From PALSA-612 sp035652235 (lineage in GTDB: Bacteria > Actinomycetota > Thermoleophilia > Gaiellales > Gaiellaceae): a stretch of 64,000 nt of DNA. The DNA is taken from positions 28,527 to 92,526 of the forward strand of contig DASREE010000016.1 of assembly GCA_035652235.1 (NCBI GenBank), written 5' to 3'. Numbering within the stretch: position 1 is the first letter of the stretch; each line of letters opens with the position of its first letter. Below, one piece after another: positions 57,591 through 64,000 of the stretch. The position numbers were made by a program, and so were the translations under genes. The notes under the pieces are model-generated. The model saw nothing but the letters and a program-made list of their open reading frames with translations, made no database searches and was not told where the DNA came from.

Positions 57591-58898
57591 ATGCGCCGCC
57601 AGTCCCTGCTCGTCGTCGCCTTCCTCGCCTGCGCCGCAGCCGCCGGCGCCGGTGCTGCCGCCGGCTCGTCCACGCGCTGGACGCGGATCAACGGGCCTGG
57701 CCACGCCGGTATCCAGCTCGGGCTCGCCCGAACGCCGGACGGCGTCCTGCACGTGATCTGGAACCGCGGCAACCCGCCTCCGACCGCGATCTACGACACG
57801 CGGTTCTCGCCGAGCGGGGTGAGGACGGGCACGAGCACGGTCGCGACGGGCTGGGGCGGCGCCGGCGGGCTCGCCCTGCTCGCGATGCCGGACGGGACGC
57901 TCCGCCTGTTCGCGTCCGGCGACCACTCCTCGGCCACGTCGAACGGCGGCATCAGCACCTTCACCGCGCCGGCGAGCGGCGTGAGCTGGACGCTCCAGCC
58001 CGACGTCTGGGGCGGCCCAGTCGCCGGCGCGGCCGGGATCGTCGCCGCGACCCTGACCAAGGACGGGCAGGTCGTCACCGGCTGGCGGGGTTTCGCCGCG
58101 GAGGGCGTTCCGCCGAGCTCGGTGCCGCAGAGCGCGTACATCGCGTTCAACCTCGCCTCGCGCCTGGCGACGGATGCCTCGAGCGGGGCGGTCGTGATCG
58201 AGGGCACCACCGGCGCCGGCAAGGGAGGCGTCTTCGTGCGACAGATCCTGCCGAGCGCGGGACCGGCCGTCGTCCTGCCGGACGGCAGCTACAACAACGA
58301 CTGGATCGCGGGCCTCAGCGGCCGCATCCGCGCGCCCGGCGTCTACGTCGCCTACGCGGACACGAAGGCCGTCCACCTGTACCGCTACGGCGGCGGGTCG
58401 AGAACGCTCGCCCGCGGCCCGTTCACCAGCGCGACCGTCTGCGCCGCGCCGGACGGGCGGCTCTGGCTCGCCTGGGGGGACGCCAAGGACGGAATCTTCG
58501 TCACCCGCACGAGCAGGGCCGCCGGCGTGCTCGAACCGACCCAGAAGCTCGCCGTCCCGTCCAGCGCAGGCCTCGCCTTCCTCCAGTGCGAGGGCTCGGG
58601 CGGACCGCTCGACCTGTTCGCCGACGCCGGCCCCGGAGGCACCGGCTTCTGGCACACGCACGTCCTCGCCCGCCTCTCGCCGAGCGCCCGCGTCGTCCGC
58701 ACGAAGGCTGGCGGCGCGGTGACGATCGCCGTGCGCGACGCCGGCGACCCGGTCGCCGGGGCAAGGGTGGCCGTGGGAGCGAAGCGTCTCACGACGAACG
58801 CGAAGGGGCAGGCGCAGGTCTCGCTGCGGCCGGGCTCGTACTCGGCGAGCGTGACCGCGCCCGGCTACGCCGCCGCCACAGTCCGCTTCAGGGTGTAG
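57591..58898 (+). CDS. Secreted protein with beta-propeller-like body and C-terminal Ig-like repeat
   Basis: The 435-residue protein has a signal peptide (MRRQSLLVVAFLACAAAAGA) behind GGAGGAGGT. The body repeats short blade-like units (LGLARTPDGVLHVIWNRG, LALLAMPDGTLRLFASGD, VCAAPDGRLWLAWGDAKDG), as in sialidase or WD-like propellers. The last 65 residues (AVRDAGDPVAGARVAVGAKR and SYSASVTAPGYAAATVRF) form a carboxypeptidase-regulatory-like fold. It is exported; ligand unknown. It overlaps the 3' end of the convergent macro-domain gene by 11 bp. Confidence 0.8.
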   Translation: MRRQSLLVVAFLACAAAAGAGAAAGSSTRWTRINGPGHAGIQLGLARTPDGVLHVIWNRGNPPPTAIYDTRFSPSGVRTGTSTVATGWGGAGGLALLAMPDGTLRLFASGDHSSATSNGGISTFTAPASGVSWTLQPDVWGGPVAGAAGIVAATLTKDGQVVTGWRGFAAEGVPPSSVPQSAYIAFNLASRLATDASSGAVVIEGTTGAGKGGVFVRQILPSAGPAVVLPDGSYNNDWIAGLSGRIRAPGVYVAYADTKAVHLYRYGGGSRTLARGPFTSATVCAAPDGRLWLAWGDAKDGIFVTRTSRAAGVLEPTQKLAVPSSAGLAFLQCEGSGGPLDLFADAGPGGTGFWHTHVLARLSPSARVVRTKAGGAVTIAVRDAGDPVAGARVAVGAKRLTTNAKGQAQVSLRPGSYSASVTAPGYAAATVRFRV

Positions 58899-59397
58899 AG
58901 GACGCGCGCTCCAGCTCGGCCGCGAACGCGGCCGCGGCCTTCGCTCCGAAGACGGCGAAGACGACGCGGCGGAGCGAGGCGGGCCGGTGGGAGCGCACGG
59001 CGCCGACCATGATGCGCGCGCACTCGTCGAGCGGGAAGCCGCCGACGCCCGTGCCGAAGGCGGGGAGCGCGAGCGACTCGCAGCCGAGCTCGTCGGCCAG
59101 CTCGAGGCAGCGGCGCGTCGTCCGCTCGACGAGCGACCCGTCCGTCCGCAGGTCCTGGCCCATGACGGCGCCGTGGATGACGTAGCGGGCGGGGAGCCGC
59201 CCCGCGCCCGTCGCCACGGCGTCGCCGAGCGCGATCGGCCCTTTCGCGACCGCCTCGCGCTCGATCTCCTCGCCGCCTGCCCGCTTGAGCGCGCCGGCCA
59301 CCCCGGCGCCCATCCACAGGTGGTCGTTCGCGGCGTTCGCGACCGCGTCGACCTCGAGCGCGGCGATGTCGCCCTCGACGACCTCGAGCGAGAGCAT
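58888..59397 (-). CDS. Macro-domain ADP-ribose-binding protein
   Basis: The 169-residue protein is one macro domain: VVEGDIAALEVDAVANAAND near residue 6 (ADP-ribose Asn), GAGVAGALKRAGG near residue 30, and LALPAFGTGVGGFPLDECAR near residue 108. Such proteins remove ADP-ribose from proteins, O-acetyl-ADP-ribose or nucleic acids. TAGCGT (complement of 59405-59410) lies seven nt before the ATG, indicating a leaderless mRNA. Some macro domains sit with DarT toxins, but none is adjacent here. Confidence 0.9.
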   Translation of the reverse strand: MLSLEVVEGDIAALEVDAVANAANDHLWMGAGVAGALKRAGGEEIEREAVAKGPIALGDAVATGAGRLPARYVIHGAVMGQDLRTDGSLVERTTRRCLELADELGCESLALPAFGTGVGGFPLDECARIMVGAVRSHRPASLRRVVFAVFGAKAAAAFAAELERASSTP

Positions 59398-59421
59398 GCC
59401 CGGAACGCTAGCGCCGGCGGC

Positions 59422-62031
59422 TTAGCGTGCGCTCGCGATCGCCAGCTTCGCCTGGTCGGCGAGGCCGGCCAGCATCTTCAGCTTGCGCTGGTCGAACGGG
59501 ATCGACTCGGGCGCGCCCGCGACGACGAACCCCAACCGGCCGTCGAAGCGGAAGGGCGCGACGCCGTAGCGAAAGGCATCCCCCGCGTCGCGGATCGCCG
59601 GGACGTCCGGATGCTTCTCGGGAACGAACACGAACGGCTCCGGCGCGTCCGCGAAGCGGGAGGCGGTCTCGGCCGGGTAGCGGATCGCGCGCGCCCGCTC
59701 GCGCTGCTCGGGACCGAAGCCGAAGGCCGCCTCCAGGCGCACCTCGCCGCTCGCGACGTCCTGCAGCCAGAGGGCCGCCTCGGGCACCTCGAGGAGGTCG
59801 GCGGTCTGCCGCACGATCCGCTCGTGGATCTCGCCGAGCGTGTCGACCGCCGCCAGCGCGCGCGCGAACTCGAGCAGCGCCGCCGCCACGTGGGCGCTCT
59901 CCTGCTGGTCGCGGAACAGCACCGCCTTCTCCAGCCCGGTCGCGGCGCGGAAGGCAAGCCCCTCGAGCAGGCGCAGCCGCTCGTCGGTGAAGCGCGCCAG
60001 GTCGTCGTCGCGCCCGGCGCGGACGGTGATCCAGCCGCGCACGCCGTGGCCGCTCGGCAGCGGCGCCACAGCGGCGGCTCGCACGACGAGCTCGGGCTGC
60101 CGCAGGGCGAAGGCCGCTCGCATCTCCTCCGCCGTGAGCACGAACGGGGCCTTGCGGCCGTCGAGCAGCGTGTCGCCGACGAGCTGCGGTATGCGCAGCG
60201 AGGGGATGACGGTCGTGCCCGGGTCGGCCTCGTAGCCGACCGAGGCGGCGCAGGCGAAGTCGCCGTCGGCGCGATCCTGCAGCCACAGCGAGCAGACGCC
60301 CGCCTCGAGCAGCCGGGCAACCGTCTCGACGGTCTCCTGCTCGATCGCCTCGTACGACTCGAGCGAGGAGATCGAGTCCGAGAACTCGAGCCACGTCTTC
60401 GCGTGCTCCGCCTCCCGCCGCAGCGAGTCGTACAGGCGGGCGTTCTCGAGCGCGGCCCCCGCGTGGCCGGCGAGCACCTCGAGCAGGCGCAGGTCGTTGT
60501 CGTCGAACTGGCCGGCGCCGAGCTTGGAGACGAAGAGGACACCGCTGACCCGCGACCCGTAGCCGAGCGGTACGGCGATCACCGACTCGTCCACCGGCTC
60601 CGTGCCGGGGATGGTGAGGCCGAAGTCGACGTCGAGCGCGTTCGGGATCAGCATCGGCTTGCCGGTCTCGGCGACCCGGCCGGTGATGCCCTCGCCCACC
60701 TCGATGCGCAGCGCCTGGAGCGTCTCGGCACCGGCGACGGCGTCGCCCTTGACGGCGATCGGCGTCAGGCACTCTCCTTCCACCAGGTAGACACGGCAGC
60801 TGTGGTAGTCGATCAGCATTCGCAGCTCGTCGACGATCGCCTCGCCGATCTCGCGCACGGAGTTGCAGCGGTTGAGCCGGGAGGCGACCGACTGGAGCAT
60901 CTTCAGATGCGCGATCGAGCGGGCGTCACGGTCGCCCGGCTCGGCCTGCGGACGCTCGCCCACCTCGTCGCCGAAGACGACGATGCCGCTCTTGCCCCGA
61001 GCCTTGGCCGTCATCATCGACGTCTCGGCGCAGGCAACGAGCTCGCGCGGGTTGGTTGCGTGGGCGGGACCCTCGGCGATCCCGACCGAGACTGTAACCT
61101 CGCCGGCGGCCTCGACGTCCTCCCGGCTGAGCCGCCCCTGCAGCCTGCGTGCGAGACCGACGGCGTCCACGGAGCGGCAGGAGGGCATGACGACGGCGAA
61201 CTCCTCGCCGCCGATGCGGCAGACGACGTCGCTGGCGCGGACGAGCGACGCTGCCGCAGCGCCGATCGAGACGAGGACCTGGTCCCCGACGCCGTGCCCG
61301 CAGATGTCGTTGACGCGCTTGAAGTCGTCGATGTCGAACATGAGCAGCGCGACCGAGTCGCGCGCCCGCGTCGCCCTGGTCAGCTCGGCGCGGAGGCGCT
61401 CGTGGAAGTAGCGGTGGTTGTACAGGCCGGTGAGGGAGTCGGTCTGCGCCTGGTGCTCGAGGGCGGCGCGCACCTGCAGGTTGTCGAGCGCGAGCGCGGC
61501 GGCGTCCCCGAACCACTGCGCGAGCTCGAACTCGTCCTCGTCGAACGAGGCCTCCTCGCCGATCCGGTAGATGTTCAGCGCGCCCTTGAGGCCGCCTCGG
61601 GCGACGAGCGGGATCGAGATGAGGGCCTCCGGCTCGACGGGCGTCCCCGGCACGACCGCCACACGCGCGTCCAGGTGGGCGCGGTTGGCCAGCACCGGCG
61701 TCCGGTTCGCCACCGCCCAGCCGGTGATCCCCTGCCCGAAGGCCGGGCGCATGCGCATGATCTCCTGCAGCCAGTCGCTGCGGGCGAACACGGGCACGAG
61801 CTCGCGGCGGGCGAGGTCGGCCTCGTAGATGTGCAGCGCCTCGTAGGGGACGAGATCGGCGAGCGTGTCCGCGATCCGCTCGATCAGGTGCTCGAAGCTC
61901 TCCTCGGACAGCACCTCGTGGAAGATCTCCGCCAGGCGCTTGTACGAGTCGACCAGCGGACGCGTGCGGCCGTTCGCGGCCGGAACGGAGCCTCCGGGCG
62001 CACGAGCGGTGGCGATCGTCTGCGGAGCCAC
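59422..62031 (-). CDS. GAF-GGDEF-GAF-GAF-GAF sensor diguanylate cyclase
   Basis: The 869-residue cytoplasmic protein has a GAF domain (residues about 40-185), a GGDEF domain (about 195-355) and three further GAF-like modules (about 370-515, 555-700 and 720-865). The cyclase has FDIDDFKRVNDICGHGVGDQ and the active site GGEEF; an RxxD inhibitory site (RASD) stands five residues before it, so c-di-GMP feedback is possible. Sensory modules after the catalytic domain are unusual. No EAL domain is fused. It makes c-di-GMP in response to unknown ligands. Confidence 0.9.
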   Translation of the reverse strand: MAPQTIATARAPGGSVPAANGRTRPLVDSYKRLAEIFHEVLSEESFEHLIERIADTLADLVPYEALHIYEADLARRELVPVFARSDWLQEIMRMRPAFGQGITGWAVANRTPVLANRAHLDARVAVVPGTPVEPEALISIPLVARGGLKGALNIYRIGEEASFDEDEFELAQWFGDAAALALDNLQVRAALEHQAQTDSLTGLYNHRYFHERLRAELTRATRARDSVALLMFDIDDFKRVNDICGHGVGDQVLVSIGAAAASLVRASDVVCRIGGEEFAVVMPSCRSVDAVGLARRLQGRLSREDVEAAGEVTVSVGIAEGPAHATNPRELVACAETSMMTAKARGKSGIVVFGDEVGERPQAEPGDRDARSIAHLKMLQSVASRLNRCNSVREIGEAIVDELRMLIDYHSCRVYLVEGECLTPIAVKGDAVAGAETLQALRIEVGEGITGRVAETGKPMLIPNALDVDFGLTIPGTEPVDESVIAVPLGYGSRVSGVLFVSKLGAGQFDDNDLRLLEVLAGHAGAALENARLYDSLRREAEHAKTWLEFSDSISSLESYEAIEQETVETVARLLEAGVCSLWLQDRADGDFACAASVGYEADPGTTVIPSLRIPQLVGDTLLDGRKAPFVLTAEEMRAAFALRQPELVVRAAAVAPLPSGHGVRGWITVRAGRDDDLARFTDERLRLLEGLAFRAATGLEKAVLFRDQQESAHVAAALLEFARALAAVDTLGEIHERIVRQTADLLEVPEAALWLQDVASGEVRLEAAFGFGPEQRERARAIRYPAETASRFADAPEPFVFVPEKHPDVPAIRDAGDAFRYGVAPFRFDGRLGFVVAGAPESIPFDQRKLKMLAGLADQAKLAIASAR

Positions 62032-62121
62032 GACAGGCCCGATATCGGCACGCCGAGCCGGGCGCTGTAGACGTGTTCGCGCGATCTCGGCGTCCTGCGC
62101 GGCGAGGGGAGCGCCCGAACG

Positions 62122-62850
62122 TCAGCGGAACAGGTCCCGCTCGGGCGCCATGACGAGATCGCGAGCCGACCCCTCGCCCGCGACGTCCAGCCCGCGCACG
62201 ACGGCGACCGGCACGCCGCTCGTCTTGCCGCAGACGAGCTCCGCGGCGGCCGCGATCTCGTCGGCGATTGCGACGACGGTCGCGCGCAGCTCGTACCCGT
62301 TCGCGTCGCGCACGCCGCGAAGGTCGAGGAGCGGCCGCACGCCGGCTGCGCCGATGGCGACGTCCACGATCCCGTTCCGCCACGGGCGGCCGAACGAGTC
62401 GCTGACGATCACCCCCACGTCACGGCCGGTCCGCTGCCGAAGCCCGGCCCGGATGCGCGCCGCGGAGGCGTCCGGGTCGAGCGGGAGCAGCACGAGCGCA
62501 TCCGGGGCAGGCGCGTTCGAGGCGTCGACCCCGGCGGAGGCGCAGACGAAGCCGTGCCGCGTCTCGGCGATCACGAGCGGCGGCCGCGCGCGCACGACGC
62601 GGGCCGACTCGCGCAGGATCACCTCCAGCTGGCGCGGGTCGTGGCCGGCGGCGAGCGCGCGCGCCCGCGGCGAGGCCTCGACCTCGCGCAGGTGCACCAC
62701 CCGGCCCTCCGCCTTCGAGACGGCCTTCTGCGAGCAGACGACGACGTCGCCGTCGAGCAGCTCGCAGCGGTCCGCGACGAGGACGGCGAGGTCGGCGCCC
62801 GCCTCGATCTCGGGCAGCCCTTCGACCGGGAAGACGCGCAGCTCAGGCAC
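62122..62850 (-). CDS. cofE: Coenzyme F420-0:L-glutamate ligase (CofE)
   Basis: The 242-residue protein has VADRCELLDGDVVVCSQKAV near residue 28, SKAEGRVVHLREVEAS, the metal site GVIVSDSFGRPWRNGIVDV near residue 148 and ELRATVVAIADEIAAAAELV near residue 208, as in CofE. It adds glutamates to F420-0. Unlike mycobacterial FbiB it lacks the C-terminal nitroreductase-like domain, so dehydro-F420 reduction must be done elsewhere if PEP is the precursor. It starts inside the end of cofD (8-bp overlap). Confidence 0.93.
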   Translation of the reverse strand: MPELRVFPVEGLPEIEAGADLAVLVADRCELLDGDVVVCSQKAVSKAEGRVVHLREVEASPRARALAAGHDPRQLEVILRESARVVRARPPLVIAETRHGFVCASAGVDASNAPAPDALVLLPLDPDASAARIRAGLRQRTGRDVGVIVSDSFGRPWRNGIVDVAIGAAGVRPLLDLRGVRDANGYELRATVVAIADEIAAAAELVCGKTSGVPVAVVRGLDVAGEGSARDLVMAPERDLFR

Positions 62851-63769
62851 AGGCGAGGACGGCGCGCGCGAGCTCGGCCGCCGTCTGCTCGTCGCGCATC
62901 AGGGTCGAGGCGACGAGCGGCCGCACCCCCTGCCGCTCGACGGCGGCGGCCTCCGCCCGGTCCGACTCGTCGATCACGAGCACGTCCACGATGCCTGGGT
63001 AGCAGGTCGCCACCCGGCCTGCGTCCGTGCCGCCGGCGAGGCGCTCGAGCATCCGGTCGGCCGGCCCCTTGAGCGCCCGGCCGCCGACGAGCGGACTGAC
63101 CGCGACAGCCGGGACGCGGCGGCTCTCGAGCGCTTCCCGGATCTCGCTCACGGCCAGGATCGGCCAGATGCTGACGAACGGGTTGCTCGGACAGACGACG
63201 ATCAGGTCGGCGGCCTCGATCGCCTCCAGCACGCCCGGGGCGGGCCGAGCCGACTCCTCGCCCTCGAAGCGCACCTGGTCGACCTGGTCGCGGTGGCGGC
63301 GGGCGACGAACCACTCCTGGAACGGGAACGAGCCGGCCGGCGTGTCGATCCACGTGCGCAGGCGGTCGTCTGTCGCCGGCAGGATCGCGACCGCGACGCC
63401 CAGCGCGGCCGCCACCCGGGCGGTGACCGCGGACAGCGGCTCGCCCGCCCGCAGCGCCTGCGTGCGGACGAGGTGCAGGCCGAGGTCGCGGTCGCCGAGG
63501 AGGAACCACGACTCGCCGCCGAGCCGCCGCGCCTCCTCGAACGCCGTCCACGTCTCGTCGGAGCGGCCCCAGCCGCGCTCGTCGTCCGCGATCCCGGCGA
63601 GCGCGTACAGGACGCTGTCGAGGTCGGGCGAGACGTGCAGGCCGAGCACCTCGACGTCGTCGCCGACGTTGCCGACGACGGTGATCCCTTCCGGCTCGGT
63701 CGCCCGGACGAGGCCGCGCAGGAACCTGGCACCGCCCACCCCACCCGACAGGGCCACAACCCGTCTCAT
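62843..63769 (-). CDS. cofD: 2-phospho-L-lactate transferase (CofD/FbiA)
   Basis: The 308-residue protein begins MRRVVALSGGVGGARFLRGL, the CofD start, with VVGNVGDDVEVLGLHVSPDL near residue 32, then DLIVVCPSNPFVSIWPILAV near residue 185 and SPLVGGRALKGPADRML near residue 220. It joins FO with the lactyl- or enolpyruvyl-diphospho-guanosine made by CofC, giving F420-0 or dehydro-F420-0. TAGTGT (complement of 63777-63782) lies seven nt before the ATG, so the cofD-cofE mRNA is probably leaderless. Confidence 0.94.
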   Translation of the reverse strand: MRRVVALSGGVGGARFLRGLVRATEPEGITVVGNVGDDVEVLGLHVSPDLDSVLYALAGIADDERGWGRSDETWTAFEEARRLGGESWFLLGDRDLGLHLVRTQALRAGEPLSAVTARVAAALGVAVAILPATDDRLRTWIDTPAGSFPFQEWFVARRHRDQVDQVRFEGEESARPAPGVLEAIEAADLIVVCPSNPFVSIWPILAVSEIREALESRRVPAVAVSPLVGGRALKGPADRMLERLAGGTDAGRVATCYPGIVDVLVIDESDRAEAAAVERQGVRPLVASTLMRDEQTAAELARAVLACA

Positions 63770-64000
63770 GGCGCGGACACTACCGCCGCGGCACAGTCCC
63801 GACCCGCCGGCAGCCCCCTTTGTCCGGGCCGGCCGGAGGCGGCCCGGGCGGCTGCCGGCGCTAGTTCCCCTCGCCGGCGCGCCCACCCGCGCCGGGTGAA
63901 AATGGGTGATGATCGCGGTGTCGTCTGCCGGACGCCGCGTTTCCTATGGTGCTTGTGAGCCCGTGGTCTAGTTTGGCGTGGGAGCCTTCCCCGGATCCCG
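63770..64000. other. Right-edge intergenic sequence, no gene recognised
   Basis: The first bases hold the cofD promoter. The last 60 bp contain TATGGT near 63950 and an inverted GGGA/TCCC pairing near the edge, which may be the start of the next transcript. The window ends before this can be judged. Confidence 0.4.

Noticed and set aside
58987..62070. Long plus-strand open frame opposite the GGDEF gene
   Set aside because: Composition is that of an antisense shadow frame (HDRL-type repeats) and the minus strand has a complete GAF/GGDEF protein.
63955..64000. tRNA-like start (GAGCCCGTGGTCTAG with GG of a D-loop) at the right edge
   Set aside because: The first bases mimic a tRNA acceptor and D arm (T8, A14, G18G19 fit), but the D stem has a mismatch and no anticodon stem with a U33 can be formed before the window ends.

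Overview
The window is very GC-rich, gene-dense and rich in GTG starts. It carries a complete F420 branch (fused FbiC, CofC, CofD, CofE, an F420-dependent glucose-6-phosphate dehydrogenase and other F420-type oxidoreductases), several FCD-type GntR regulators, and many CoA-ester and amide catabolism genes. This fits an actinomycetote, most likely a deep-branching soil or sediment lineage such as Thermoleophilia (Gaiellales/Solirubrobacterales). That placement is inferred from gene content; no rRNA or tRNA marker is present.

Layout. 0-5.7 kb (minus strand): a catabolic operon GntR - class III CoA-transferase - HMG-CoA-lyase-like - HyuA - HyuB, the last running off the left edge. 5.7-10.4 kb: DsbA-like protein, cyclase-family hydrolase, formamidase/acetamidase, GAF protein, and two overlapping amidohydrolase genes of which the second has lost its metal ligands. 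10.5-11.34 kb: a small segment bounded by a perfect 25-bp direct repeat that copies the 3' end of the neighbouring ornithine-cyclodeaminase gene. 11.3-20.3 kb: amide and ureide catabolism (ornithine cyclodeaminase family, M20 carbamoylase/allantoate hydrolase, MFS carrier, isochorismatase-fold amidase, dihydropyrimidinase/D-hydantoinase, amidase with a small AtzG/GatC-like partner). 20.3-30.3 kb: racemase-like protein, alpha/beta hydrolase, and a second HyuAB operon (alcohol dehydrogenase - HyuA - HyuB - GntR - LLM flavin enzyme - CoA-transferase). 30.4-35.4 kb: a divergent operon CitE-like lyase - MaoC hydratase - MmgE/PrpD - acyl-CoA dehydrogenase - crotonase. 35.5-39.5 kb: cupin, EamA transporter, tartrate-dehydrogenase-like enzyme, atypical acyl-CoA dehydrogenase. 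39.5-42.7 kb: toxin-antitoxin and HNH-nuclease patch with decayed antitoxin pieces. 42.7-47.7 kb: glycan operon (solute-binding protein, GT4, UDP-GlcNAc 2-epimerase, unknown protein). 48-53 kb: omega-aminotransferase with methylmalonate-semialdehyde dehydrogenase, and a hydroxyacid dehydrogenase. 52.7-63.8 kb: F420 genes, with a macro-domain protein and a GAF/GGDEF signalling protein among them.

How the parts fit. Two HyuAB operons, each with its own FCD regulator and CoA-transferase, plus dihydropyrimidinase, carbamoylase, aminotransferase and MmsA, describe a cell that strips nitrogen from cyclic and linear amides and feeds the carbon into CoA-thioester chemistry. The CoA-transferase, MaoC, CitE and PrpD set resembles known itaconate/mesaconate routes ending in acetyl-CoA and pyruvate or glyoxylate. 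Three promoter regions here (6.38, 21.15 and 30.3-30.4 kb) share an 11-bp palindrome of the FadR type (GT-N3-AC core) placed at the -10; three of the four sites lie in clear TTGACA-N17-TANNNT-like promoters. This looks like one regulon joining the racemase, the second HyuAB operon, the CitE-MaoC-PrpD operon and probably the cyclase gene. At least eleven start codons lie 6-8 nt after a -10-like hexamer, which suggests widespread leaderless transcription.
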